A stretch of DNA of 50,355 nt from Microvirga arabica (lineage in GTDB: Bacteria; Pseudomonadota; Alphaproteobacteria; Rhizobiales; Beijerinckiaceae). The stretch lies in contig NZ_JAFBID010000042.1 of assembly GCF_016811235.1 (NCBI RefSeq), positions 1-50,355 of the forward strand. The letters run 5' to 3'. The position numbers were made by a program, and so were the translations under genes. Below, in pieces: positions 8,510 to 16,411 of the stretch. Each line of letters begins with the position of its first letter. The stretch's first letter is position 1. Below the pieces are notes generated by a model. That model worked only from the letters and a program-made list of their open reading frames with translations, made no database searches and was not told the DNA's origin.

Positions 8510-8965
8510 ATGTCAAACGAGCAAGCGATTTCCTACGAGACAACCCACCTAGTCCGTGACACCTGCCTGTGCCTGCATGCGCAGCGGGCAGCCCGCGCCC
8601 TGTCGCGGCGCTTCGACGAGGCGCTGCGGCCGACTGGGATCACCTCGGGCCAATTCTCCCTGCTCAATGCCCTCAACCGGCCCAAGCCTCCGCCGATCGG
8701 CCCCGTCGCGCAGCTGCTGGCCATGGACCGGACCACGCTGACTGCCGCCCTGAAGCCGCTCGAGCGGGATGGGCTCGTGACTATCGCCCGCGATCCGGAG
8801 GACCGCCGCAACCGCCTTCTCGGCCTCACGGACCGGGGGCGGGAGGTGCTGGCCGCAGCCGTTCCGATCTGGCGCGACCTTCACGCCGCCATCGAGGCAG
8901 GCTTGCCGGAGGTGCAGCCTGAAGCTCTTCGCGGCGGGCTCCGGGCGCTCTCGCAGGCGGGCTGA
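8510..8965 (+). CDS. MarR family transcriptional regulator
   Basis: A 151-residue winged-helix regulator. Helix-rich N-terminus (LCLHAQRAARALSRRFDEAL) is followed by the winged-helix part at about 40-105: SGQFSLLNAL, PVAQLLAMDRTTLTAALKPLERDGLV and the wing ARDPEDRRNRLLGLTDRG. MarR proteins usually repress until a small phenolic or oxidant ligand binds. Two cysteines near residues 19-21 (CLCLH) could act in redox sensing, as in some MarR members, but this is a guess. It is divergent from the DUF1428-VOC-DUF899 operon with a shared operator. Confidence 0.9.
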   Translation: MSNEQAISYETTHLVRDTCLCLHAQRAARALSRRFDEALRPTGITSGQFSLLNALNRPKPPPIGPVAQLLAMDRTTLTAALKPLERDGLVTIARDPEDRRNRLLGLTDRGREVLAAAVPIWRDLHAAIEAGLPEVQPEALRGGLRALSQAG

Positions 8966-9113
8966 GCTTCAGGGCAGGGCGACCGTGGGCCTTATCTTCC
9001 CGGCTTGCCCTTTTTCCATCATGGTTCACGTGCTATCGCGTTGCCGAAGTGACAGCGGGCGCGGCCAGGCTTGGCCGCACGGGAAACGCCAGATCGAACT
9101 TGGCTTGGACAGC

Positions 9114-9728
9114 ATGATGAAACTCGGATGGACGCGGGCGGCCCTGGTGTTCGCATCGCTACTCGGCGGCCTCGGCGCAGCACAGGCGGACAGGATCAAG
9201 AATCCCACGGCCGTGTTCTCGGGCCTCGACAAGATCACCGGGCGAATCGTGTCGTTCGAGGTGGCGGTCGATGAGACGGTTCAGTTCGGCGCGCTCCAGG
9301 TGACGCCGCGGGTCTGCTTCACCAAGCCGCCCACGGAAACGCCGAACACCACGTCGTTCATCGAGGTGGACGAGCCCGGATCTGAAGGAAAGGGCAAGCG
9401 GGTCTTCTCCGGCTGGCTCTTTGCCGCGAGCCCCGGCCTGCACGGCCTTGAGCACCCGGTCTACGACATCTGGCTCGTGGACTGCAAAGGCGGCACCGAG
9501 GTGATCGCGGAGCCAAAGGAAACCCCCGAGGAACTGCCGCCGATCCAGGACGCAGCCCGCGGCCCGAACGATCCGGCGCGGCCCGGCGACATCATGACCC
9601 CGGCCGGAGGCACCGCCCCGCGTCCGCCTGCCGTCGAGACTGCACCCCTACGCCAGCCGGCGCCTCAGCGCCAGCAGCCTGCCCGGCGCCCGGCCGCGCC
9701 GATCATCAACTCGGATCGCCCGAATTAA
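9114..9728 (+). CDS. DUF2155 domain protein, exported
   Basis: A 204-residue secreted or periplasmic protein of the DUF2155 family, function unknown. An N-terminal signal peptide (positively charged start, hydrophobic [16 protein letters not shown]) ends near residue 23. The DUF2155 core is about 24-130 with [32 protein letters not shown] and [11 protein letters not shown]; two cysteines may pair. The tail is proline-rich and low in complexity. ATG 9114 or 9117 are both possible. In related genomes it usually sits next to NDUFA12. Its stop overlaps that of convergent aat by 4 bases. Confidence 0.85.
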   Translation: MMKLGWTRAALVFASLLGGLGAAQADRIKNPTAVFSGLDKITGRIVSFEVAVDETVQFGALQVTPRVCFTKPPTETPNTTSFIEVDEPGSEGKGKRVFSGWLFAASPGLHGLEHPVYDIWLVDCKGGTEVIAEPKETPEELPPIQDAARGPNDPARPGDIMTPAGGTAPRPPAVETAPLRQPAPQRQQPARRPAAPIINSDRPN

Positions 9729-10399
9729 GGGGAGCTGATGGCGGCGAGCGCTTCCTCCCCGCTCACAATCCTGTCTCGCGGCCAGACGCTCCAGTCGGCC
9801 CCATGCTCCATGGCATTTCGCAGCATCTGCTTATAGGTCCGCCGCGGAACCTCGGTGGCGCCGAACTGCGCCAGGTGCGAGGTCACGAACTGCGTGTCCA
9901 GCAGAGAGAACCCGCCCCGGCGCAGGCGCGCCACGAGATGCACGAGGGCCACCTTCGAGGCATCGCGCTCCGTATGGAACATGCTCTCGCCGAAGAAGGC
10001 GCCGTTCAGCCTGACCCCGTAAAGCCCGCCGACCAGACGGCCCTCCTGATAGACCTCTACGGTGTGGCAGTAGCCGGCATCGAAGAGCTCGCCGTAGAGC
10101 TCCCGGATCCGCCGGCTGATCCAGGTCTTCTCCCGGTCGGCCGCGGGCGCGGCGCAACCGGCGATCACCGCATCGAAATCCTGGTCGACCCGAACCTGGA
10201 AGACATCGGAACGAACGGTGCGGGCGAGGCGCTTAGAGATGTGGAAATCATTGAGGGGAATGATTCCCCGCTCGCGCGGCTCAACCCAGAACAAGGACGG
10301 ATCATCCGCATCCTCCGCCATGGGAAAGATCCCGGCTGCGTAGGCTTTCAGCAGGATATCGGCGGTAATCTCGGGTGCGTGATCAGACGCATGGCTCAT
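9725..10399 (-). CDS. aat: Leucyl/phenylalanyl-tRNA-protein transferase
   Basis: Transfers Leu or Phe from aminoacyl-tRNA to N-terminal Arg or Lys of proteins, making them N-degrons for ClpAP. The 224-residue product shows the family core: [71 protein letters not shown] and [15 protein letters not shown]. The ATG at 10397-10399 gives a standard N-terminus; the open frame continues upstream but that part is not family-like. It converges on the DUF2155 gene. Confidence 0.95.
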   Translation of the reverse strand: MSHASDHAPEITADILLKAYAAGIFPMAEDADDPSLFWVEPRERGIIPLNDFHISKRLARTVRSDVFQVRVDQDFDAVIAGCAAPAADREKTWISRRIRELYGELFDAGYCHTVEVYQEGRLVGGLYGVRLNGAFFGESMFHTERDASKVALVHLVARLRRGGFSLLDTQFVTSHLAQFGATEVPRRTYKQMLRNAMEHGADWSVWPRDRIVSGEEALAAISSP

Positions 10400-10478
10400 G
10401 CTTGATTTTGTACCAAGGAATGATGACTCCGTCCAACTTGTGTCACCGCTCCTGATCCGACAACGCCCGTGACTGGGT

Positions 10479-11225
10479 TCAGGTCCCAGCCGCCTGGAGG
10501 CTTCGAACAACGATTTTGTTGCTCTGCCGTGAATAGCTCTTGCGGGTCGTCTCGATGCGGGGAATGTCGGCGCCGTGCCGAGCCAGGAAGTCGAGCATTT
10601 GCTCCGGATCATCGAGCGGAACGTCTGGCCGCTGCTCGAGGTACTTGGGCAGATCGTAGGTCCACCACTCGCTCTGCTGAAGTCGTTTGACAAGCGAAGG
10701 CTCGAACAGGTATTTCACCACCTGCACGGGATTCCCAACAGCGACCGCATAGGGAGGCACGTCCTTCGCCACCACGGCGCCGGTTCCGATGATCGCCCCG
10801 GCTCCAATCGTCACGCCAGGAAGAATGATGGCGCGGGAGCCGATCCAGACATCGTGCCCGATCTGCGTTCTCTTGCCGTAGCCCTCGAAGGTGAAGGGCG
10901 GCCGGTATTTGCGGCTATGAGAATAGAGATTCGTATACGGGAAGGGGTGGGATGAAAGCCATTCCTTGGGATGGGCGCTCCCGCGCATGTTCACGTTGTC
11001 GCCGATAGAGCAGTACCGCCCGATGATGGCGTGCTGAATCTCGGTTCGGGGAGAAATGTAGGAGTAAGCCCCGATCTCTGCTCCCGCCACATGGGCTGAG
11101 TGGAAGATCTTCACAGGAGCTTCCCAGATCAGGCCGTCACCAATCGTTCCACCGAGATCGAGACCATGCTTGAGAAGGAAGGCTTTCACGCCTTCCTTAG
11201 AGGAAGCTGGCTGGGCGGTGGTCAT
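10479..11225 (-). CDS. CatB-related O-acetyltransferase
   Basis: A hexapeptide-repeat acetyltransferase of the xenobiotic/CatB type, 248 residues, probably trimeric and using acetyl-CoA. The beta-helix covers about 50-175 ([30 protein letters not shown], then [37 protein letters not shown]). The family catalytic histidine would be the SAHPKEW histidine. The C-terminal extension (about 195-248) is longer than in minimal CatB enzymes. The acceptor could be an antibiotic or a surface sugar; context does not tell. It sits between aat and accC, where I would not expect it, so it may be a later insertion. Confidence 0.85.
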   Translation of the reverse strand: MTTAQPASSKEGVKAFLLKHGLDLGGTIGDGLIWEAPVKIFHSAHVAGAEIGAYSYISPRTEIQHAIIGRYCSIGDNVNMRGSAHPKEWLSSHPFPYTNLYSHSRKYRPPFTFEGYGKRTQIGHDVWIGSRAIILPGVTIGAGAIIGTGAVVAKDVPPYAVAVGNPVQVVKYLFEPSLVKRLQQSEWWTYDLPKYLEQRPDVPLDDPEQMLDFLARHGADIPRIETTRKSYSRQSNKIVVRSLQAAGT

Positions 11226-11233
11226 GGTCGGTC

Positions 11234-11293
11234 GGCTTGCTCGGGTAAGTTCGTATGATGTTACATAACTTTCCGGAGCAAGCCTAATTTTTT
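11234..11293. promoter_or_regulatory. Long inverted repeat upstream of the acetyltransferase
   Basis: Arms 11234-11244 and 11273-11284 (GGCTTGCTC against GAGCAAGCC, one bulge) enclose about 28 AT-rich bases. On the plus strand a TTTTTT run follows (to 11293), as in a terminator. On the minus strand the repeat flanks a possible promoter, TTGCTC then TCATAC at 17 bases. Either an operator pair at the acetyltransferase promoter or a terminator for plus-strand transcription is possible. Confidence 0.35.
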
Positions 11294-11300
11294 CAGCGCC

Positions 11301-12662
11301 TCACGGCTGCTCGTCGCCGAGCCCGCCCGTCTTCAGGAAATTCTCCAGCCAGTGGATGTCGTACTGGCCGTTCTGGATCTCCGGATTGCGCACCAGGGTG
11401 CGGAAGAGCGGGAGCGTGGTGTCGATGCCGTCGACCACAAACTCGTCGAGAGCCCGGCGCAGGCGCATGAGGCACTCGTTGCGGGTGCGGCCATGGACGA
11501 TGAGCTTGCCCACAAGGGAGTCGTAGTGCGGCGGGATGCGGTAGCCCTGATAAGCCGCCGAATCGACGCGCACGCCGAGGCCGCCGGGCGGATGGAAGTA
11601 GCTGATCGTGCCGGGCGAGGGGCGGAAGGTCGATGGATGCTCGGCATTCACGCGGCACTCGATGGCATGGCCCTCGATCCTGATGTCTTCCTGCCTCACC
11701 GAGAGCGGATGGCCTGCCGCCACGCGGATCTGCTCGTTCACCAGGTCGATGCCGGTGATCATCTCTGTGACGGGGTGCTCCACCTGGATGCGGGTGTTCA
11801 TCTCGATGAAGTAGAACTCGCCGTCCTCGTAGAGGAACTCGATGGTGCCTGCGCCTGCATATTGGAGCTCCTGCATGGCCTTGGCCACGACGCCGCCGAT
11901 GCGCTCACGCATCTCGACGTTGAGGGCCGGCGAGGGGCCTTCCTCCCAGACCTTCTGGTGACGGCGCTGGAGCGAGCAGTCGCGCTCGCCCAGATGAATG
12001 GCGCCGCCCTTGCCGTCGCCGAGAATCTGGATCTCGATGTGGCGCGGCTTCTCGAGATATTTCTCGATGTAGACCGCATCATCGCCGAAGGCGGCCTTGG
12101 CCTCCGTCTTCGCGGTCTGAAGCGCGTGGACGAGGTCCTCTTCCGTCCGCGCCACCTTCATGCCGCGCCCGCCGCCGCCGGCCGCCGCCTTGATGATCAC
12201 CGGATAGCCGATCTCCTTGGCGACGCGCTTGGCCTCGTCGTCGTCGGTGATGCCGCCTTCCGAGCCGGGCACGCAAGGGATGCCCAGGCGCTTGGCCGTG
12301 CGCTTGGCCTCGATCTTGTCGCCCATGATGCGGATGTGTTCCGCCTTCGGGCCGATGAAGGCGATGCGGTGATGCTCCAGCACCTCCGCGAAGCGCGCGT
12401 TCTCGGACAGGAAGCCGTAGCCGGGATGGATCGCATCGGCGCCGGTGATCTCGCAGGCGGCGATCAGGGCCGGGATGTTGAGATAGCTGTCGCGGGCGGC
12501 CGGCGGGCCGATGCACACGCTCTCGTCGGCAAGGCGCACATGCATGGCATCCGCGTCGGCGGTGGAATGCACCGCCACGGTGGCAATGCCGAGCTCCTTC
12601 GCGGCGCGCAGGATGCGCAGGGCGATCTCGCCTCGATTGGCAATCAGGATCTTATCGAACAT
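11301..12662 (-). CDS. accC: Acetyl-CoA carboxylase, biotin carboxylase subunit
   Basis: Carboxylates the biotin on AccB with ATP and bicarbonate, the first half of malonyl-CoA synthesis. 453 residues, the standard length. It starts [17 protein letters not shown], has the ATP-grasp glycine loop [13 protein letters not shown] near 160-172, the [16 protein letters not shown] metal and biotin site near 285-300, and a C-terminal biotin carboxylase domain. It follows accB by 8 bases and is in the order aroQ-accB-accC on the minus strand. Confidence 0.97.
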   Translation of the reverse strand: MFDKILIANRGEIALRILRAAKELGIATVAVHSTADADAMHVRLADESVCIGPPAARDSYLNIPALIAACEITGADAIHPGYGFLSENARFAEVLEHHRIAFIGPKAEHIRIMGDKIEAKRTAKRLGIPCVPGSEGGITDDDEAKRVAKEIGYPVIIKAAAGGGGRGMKVARTEEDLVHALQTAKTEAKAAFGDDAVYIEKYLEKPRHIEIQILGDGKGGAIHLGERDCSLQRRHQKVWEEGPSPALNVEMRERIGGVVAKAMQELQYAGAGTIEFLYEDGEFYFIEMNTRIQVEHPVTEMITGIDLVNEQIRVAAGHPLSVRQEDIRIEGHAIECRVNAEHPSTFRPSPGTISYFHPPGGLGVRVDSAAYQGYRIPPHYDSLVGKLIVHGRTRNECLMRLRRALDEFVVDGIDTTLPLFRTLVRNPEIQNGQYDIHWLENFLKTGGLGDEQP

Positions 12663-12670
12663 ATCGCGCC

Positions 12671-13153
12671 TTACTCGATGACGAGGAGGGGTTCGCCGTA
12701 TTCAACAGGGGTTCCGTCTTCGACAAAGATGGCCGTCACGGTGCCGGCGCGGGGCGCCACGATCTCGTTGAAGGTCTTCATGGCCTCGACGAGCAGCACC
12801 TTGTCGCCGGCCTGCACCTTGGAGCCGATCTCGACGAAGTTCTTCGCATCCGGCGACGGCTTGCGGTAGGCAGTGCCGACCATCGGCGAGAGCACGGCGC
12901 CCGGGTTGGGTGCGCCCGCCTTCGTGGCAGCCTCGGCCGCAGCGGCCACGGATGGCGGCGGTGCCACGACCGGAGCAGGAGCATGTTGAGCTGCGGGAGC
13001 CGCCACCGGAACGGTCACGGCGGCCGTGACCATGCGCGCCACGCGGATGCGAAGGTCGCCCTTCTCCACTTCGATCTCGCTGAGATCCGTGTCGGCGATC
13101 AGATTCGCCAGCTCGCGGACGAGATCAGGATCGAAAGGGTTTTCCTTGGCCAT
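12671..13153 (-). CDS. accB: Biotin carboxyl carrier protein of acetyl-CoA carboxylase
   Basis: Carries the biotin that shuttles carboxyl groups between AccC and the carboxyltransferase. 160 residues: an N-terminal helix ([21 protein letters not shown]), an Ala/Pro-rich linker at about 45-85, and a C-terminal biotinyl domain with EAMKTFN, where the lysine is biotinylated. It starts 27 bases after aroQ, so the three genes form one likely operon. Confidence 0.97.
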   Translation of the reverse strand: MAKENPFDPDLVRELANLIADTDLSEIEVEKGDLRIRVARMVTAAVTVPVAAPAAQHAPAPVVAPPPSVAAAAEAATKAGAPNPGAVLSPMVGTAYRKPSPDAKNFVEIGSKVQAGDKVLLVEAMKTFNEIVAPRAGTVTAIFVEDGTPVEYGEPLLVIE

Positions 13154-13180
13154 GGGGCTTACCTCTGCTTTTTTGAGGAA

Positions 13181-13648
13181 TTAGTGCTGGGAGGGTTTCG
13201 CCTGGCGGACCCGCTCGGCCATCACCCGGTGAACCGCTTCCAGGCCGAGCAGGTAGCTCATGGGCCCGAAACCACAGATCACGCCGACGGAGACGGGCGC
13301 TATGAGCGAGCGATGGCGAAAGCCCTCGCGAGCATGAACATTCGAAAGATGGATCTCGACCGTCGGAGCGCCGCTGCCGGAGATGGCATCGCGGAGCGCG
13401 ATCGAGGTGTGGGTGTAGGCACCGGCATTGATGACGATGCCGGCTCCCTGAGCTCCCGCCTCGTGGATCCAGTCGACCAGATGTCCCTCATGGTTCGACT
13501 GGCGGAAGGTGACTGCCGCCCCAAGGGCCTCGGCCTTCTCGCGCACGAGCTTCTCGACGTCGGCCAGCGTGGTGCTGCCATAGATCTGAGGCTCCCTGCG
13601 GCCGAGCAGGTTGAGGTTGGGTCCATTGAGGACGAAGACGGTGGTCAT
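13181..13648 (-). CDS. aroQ: Type II 3-dehydroquinate dehydratase
   Basis: Dehydrates 3-dehydroquinate in the shikimate pathway; dodecameric cytoplasmic enzyme. The 155-residue product begins MTTVFVLNGPNLNLLGRREP, the family signature, with the catalytic tyrosine in EPQIYG, QSNHEGHLVDWIHEA, INAGAYTHTSIALRDA and a C-terminal HLSNVHAREGFRHRS. The ATG at 13646-13648 was preferred over an upstream in-frame start because it matches the family exactly. It leads the aroQ-accB-accC operon. Confidence 0.96.
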   Translation of the reverse strand: MTTVFVLNGPNLNLLGRREPQIYGSTTLADVEKLVREKAEALGAAVTFRQSNHEGHLVDWIHEAGAQGAGIVINAGAYTHTSIALRDAISGSGAPTVEIHLSNVHAREGFRHRSLIAPVSVGVICGFGPMSYLLGLEAVHRVMAERVRQAKPSQH

Positions 13649-13807
13649 GGGGTTAAGGAGCGTTCCTTGAAGCCCCGCCAGGCGGAGCCGAAACGCCCTC
13701 TTAGCCAAAAGGCGGGCAGGGGGGAAGGGGAAAACCGGGGCTTTCCCAAGCTTGGCGGGGGGATCCGATAGGGCAGAGTGGCGTTTCGAGCCTTTATTGC
13801 GGATCCC

Positions 13808-13947
13808 ACTGTCATTCCGGGGCGCCGCAGGCGAGCCCGGAATCCATAACCGCTAACCACACAGAAAGAAGCGTAACGCTGCTAGCCCGTTCTTGAGGTG
13901 TCGTGTTTATGGAATCCGGGCTCCGCTGCGCGGCCCCGGAATGCCAG
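13808..13947. repeat. Long REP-type palindromic element, copy 1
   Basis: About 140 bp with inverted ends: ACTGTCATTCCGGGGC on the left and CCGGAATGCCAG on the right, plus inner arms GAGCCCGGAATCCATA and TGGAATCCGGGCTC. It closely resembles the copy at 14877-15018, sharing ATAACCGCTAAC and GTCGTGTTTATGGA in the middle. It fills most of the gap between aroQ and the DsbA-like gene (13649-13958); nothing else is evident there. Confidence 0.8.
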
Positions 13948-13958
13948 AGCGAGTTGGA

Positions 13959-14738
13959 CTACCCGCAATTCGCCTTGCCGCACTGGCGGACATTGTCCAC
14001 GAGCTGCTTCAGGGGCTCCAAGCCGACTGCGCCGGGGATCACCGTCTCGCCGACAATGAAGGCGGGGGTCCCGGAGAGGTTCAGCTTGTCGCCGAGCGCC
14101 ATGTTCTCCTGGAGGGCGTTGCGGATCTCGGCGCTCTCCACGTCCTTCTGCAGGCGGGCCATGTCGATGCCCATCTCCTTGGCGACCGTCATGGCGCGCT
14201 CGCCGTTCACCCGACCGCGGGTGTCCATGACCTTCACGTGGTAGTCCAGGAGCTTCTGGCCCTGGAGCTGGTTCTTGACCGCGAGCGCCACCCGGCTAGC
14301 CTCGACGGAATCTGGGCCGAGGACGGGGAAATCCTTCAGGACGACGCGGAGCTTGGGATCGCTCTTCATCAGGGCCTGGACGTCCGCCAGGGCCTTCTTG
14401 CAGTAGCCGCAATTGTAGTCGAAGAACTCGACCAGGGTGACGTCTCCCGACGGGTTGCCAACCACGTAGGAATGCGAGGCGTTCAAAAGCGACTGCCGGG
14501 TTTCCTTCACGGCGCCGGCCTGGGCCACCTGCTGCGCTTCCGCCTGCCGCTTCTCCAGCTCGGCGATCACCTCGGTCAGAACCTCGGGGTTCTTGATGAG
14601 GTAGTCCTTCACGATCTCGCCGATGGCCTGCTTCTGCTGGTCGGTGAAAACCGGGCTCTGCGCCATGGCGGCTTGGGCAAGGCCCAAGGTGCCGACAAGG
14701 GCGATGGCCTGACCGATTCTGAGAAGCGAAGAGCGCAT
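13959..14738 (-). CDS. DsbA-like periplasmic thiol oxidoreductase
   Basis: A thioredoxin-fold protein of the DsbA/Com1 group, 259 residues, predicted periplasmic. A signal peptide (RIGQAIALVGTLGLAQAAMA) ends near residue 26. A helical linker (about 27-85, QAEAQQVAQ) precedes the thioredoxin domain with the active site CGYC (FFDYNCGYCKKAL). The cis-proline loop is GTPAFIVGE. A C-terminal CGKANC could form an extra disulfide. It likely oxidises or isomerises exported proteins. It is framed on both sides by the same palindromic element. Confidence 0.88.
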   Translation of the reverse strand: MRSSLLRIGQAIALVGTLGLAQAAMAQSPVFTDQQKQAIGEIVKDYLIKNPEVLTEVIAELEKRQAEAQQVAQAGAVKETRQSLLNASHSYVVGNPSGDVTLVEFFDYNCGYCKKALADVQALMKSDPKLRVVLKDFPVLGPDSVEASRVALAVKNQLQGQKLLDYHVKVMDTRGRVNGERAMTVAKEMGIDMARLQKDVESAEIRNALQENMALGDKLNLSGTPAFIVGETVIPGAVGLEPLKQLVDNVRQCGKANCG

Positions 14739-14876
14739 TTCGGGTCCTTTGTGGAGTTCGTGAGACAAGTCTGTCCTTTAAGGATGGTTCAAGGCGGACT
14801 TGAGACTCGTCTATTCTATCGCGAGTTAGCGGCTTAAGGCGTGCGGCGTCAAATCACGGGTTTGTATCGCAGACCT

Positions 14877-15018
14877 CACTGTCATTCCGGGGCGCCGAAA
14901 GCGAGCCCGGAATCCATAACCGCTAACGATTCAGAATGATGCGGGACTCTGCCTACCTCCATGGAGACGTCGTGTTTATGGATTCCGGGCTCCGCTGCGC
15001 GGCCCCGGAATGACAGTG
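14877..15018. repeat. Long REP-type palindromic element, copy 2
   Basis: A 142-bp element whose outermost 16 bases, CACTGTCATTCCGGGG and CCCCGGAATGACAGTG, are perfect inverted repeats; inner arms GAGCCCGGAATCCATA and TATGGATTCCGGGCTC pair as well. This is two REP units head to head around a roughly 60-bp core. It occupies most of the gap between the DsbA-like gene and the aminotransferase (14739-15071). No transposase is nearby. Confidence 0.82.
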
Positions 15019-15071
15019 CATACTTGTGAACGATCTTGAGGCCATCTCCGCATCGGGCTACGACCCTCTCC

Positions 15072-16253
15072 ATGACCAAATCATCCGCCGATCTGCACCA
15101 GCCCCTCATTGCGCGCCGCATGGACCGCGTCGCCTCGTTCCTGGCCATGGACGTGCTGAGCGCGGCCGCCGCCAAGGAGCGGCGGGGAGACAGCGTGATC
15201 CACATGGAGGTGGGTCAGCCCTCGGCGCCTGCGCCGCGAGCCGCGCGGGAGGCCGCAAAGGCGGCCCTCGACCTTGGCCGTGTCGGCTATACGGAGGCGC
15301 TTGGCATGTCCGCCCTGCGCGAGCGGATCGCCCGGCATTATAAGGGCACTTATGGGGTGAGCATCGCACCGGAGCGGGTGGTGGTGACCACCGGCTCCTC
15401 GGCCGGGTTCGTGCTGGCTTTCTTGAGCCTTTTCGATCCGGGCCAGCGGGTGGCGATCACGGCGCCGGGCTATCCGGCCTATCGCAACATCCTGGAGGCG
15501 CTCGGCATCGAGCCGGTGACGATCCCGCTCACCAAGGCGGACGGCTGGATCATGACCGCCGAGTCCGTCGCGAAGGCTCACGCGGAGAAGCCCCTGCACG
15601 GCATCCTGGCTATGAGCCCGGCCAACCCATCCGGCACCATGATTGGCCGCAAGGCGCTCGCCGACCTGGGCGAGATATGCCGCCGCCTGGGGCTGTGGTT
15701 CGTGTCCGACGAGATCTACCACGGCCTCACCTATGGCGAACCGGCCTCGACCGCGCTTGCCTCCGACGACGATGCAGTCGTGATCAACTCGTTCTCTAAA
15801 TATTACTGCATGACCGGCTGGCGCATCGGGTGGATCGTGGTGCCGGAGCGACTCGTGCGCCCCATCGAGCGCCTGGCCCAGAACCTCTACATCTCGCCGC
15901 CCTACCTGTCGCAGGTGGCGGCGCTCGCCGCCTTCGATGCGATGGAGGAACTCGAGGCCGTCAAGGCCGCTTACGCCCGCAACCGCGCCTATCTGCTGGA
16001 GGAACTGCCCAAGATCGGCATCACCGAGATGCACCCGGTGGACGGCGCCTTCTACATCTATGCCGACATCGCCCGCTTCACGAACGACTCCATCGGTTTC
16101 TCGAAGCGCATGCTGGAGGAGGCGGGCGTCGCCGCAACGCCTGGTCTCGACTTCGATCCGCTGGAGGGCTCGCACTACCTGCGCCTGTCCTTCGCCGGCT
16201 CCGAGAACGATTGCCGCGAGACGGTTGCGCGGCTGAAGGGGTGGCTAACGTAA
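15072..16253 (+). CDS. Class I/II PLP-dependent aminotransferase
   Basis: An aminotransferase of fold type I, 393 residues, cytoplasmic. Motifs are GQPSAPAP, TTGSSAGFVLAF (phosphate-binding region), SPANPSGT, VSDEIYHGLTY (aspartate to the pyridine nitrogen) and the PLP lysine K243 in SFSKYYCMTGWRIG. LRLSFAGS near the end holds the carboxylate-binding arginine. Aspartate, valine/alanine or aromatic specificity cannot be decided by eye. ATG 15072 was chosen; a start at MDRVASF downstream is also possible. Confidence 0.9.
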   Translation: MTKSSADLHQPLIARRMDRVASFLAMDVLSAAAAKERRGDSVIHMEVGQPSAPAPRAAREAAKAALDLGRVGYTEALGMSALRERIARHYKGTYGVSIAPERVVVTTGSSAGFVLAFLSLFDPGQRVAITAPGYPAYRNILEALGIEPVTIPLTKADGWIMTAESVAKAHAEKPLHGILAMSPANPSGTMIGRKALADLGEICRRLGLWFVSDEIYHGLTYGEPASTALASDDDAVVINSFSKYYCMTGWRIGWIVVPERLVRPIERLAQNLYISPPYLSQVAALAAFDAMEELEAVKAAYARNRAYLLEELPKIGITEMHPVDGAFYIYADIARFTNDSIGFSKRMLEEAGVAATPGLDFDPLEGSHYLRLSFAGSENDCRETVARLKGWLT

Positions 16254-16270
16254 GGACGCAGACCCTTTGC

Positions 16271-16351
16271 CGTCATGCCCGCACTTGTTGCGGGCATCCA
16301 CGTTTTAAGGCGGCAAAGACGTGGATGGCCGGGACAAGCCCGACCATGACG
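16271..16351. repeat. Pair of inverted REP elements
   Basis: Two REP units face each other: 16271-16302 (GTCATGCCCGC, loop, GCGGGCATCCACG) and 16318-16351 (ACGTGGATGGCCGGG, loop, CCCGACCATGACG). They lie between the aminotransferase and rne. Related units occur in the suf region at 38407, 40586, 42347 and 42397. Confidence 0.75.
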
Positions 16352-16373
16352 TGGGAGGCACAGCCTCAACGAA

Positions 16374-16407
16374 AAATGCCCGGCTTCGAGCCGGGCATTT
16401 CTTTTTG
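16374..16407. terminator. Bidirectional rho-independent terminator
   Basis: A perfect 11-bp stem (16374-16384 with 16390-16400) has a TTCGA loop. It is followed by CTTTTT on the plus strand and by a T run on the minus strand. It ends rne on one side and the aminotransferase on the other. Confidence 0.88.
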
Positions 16408-16411
16408 AACC

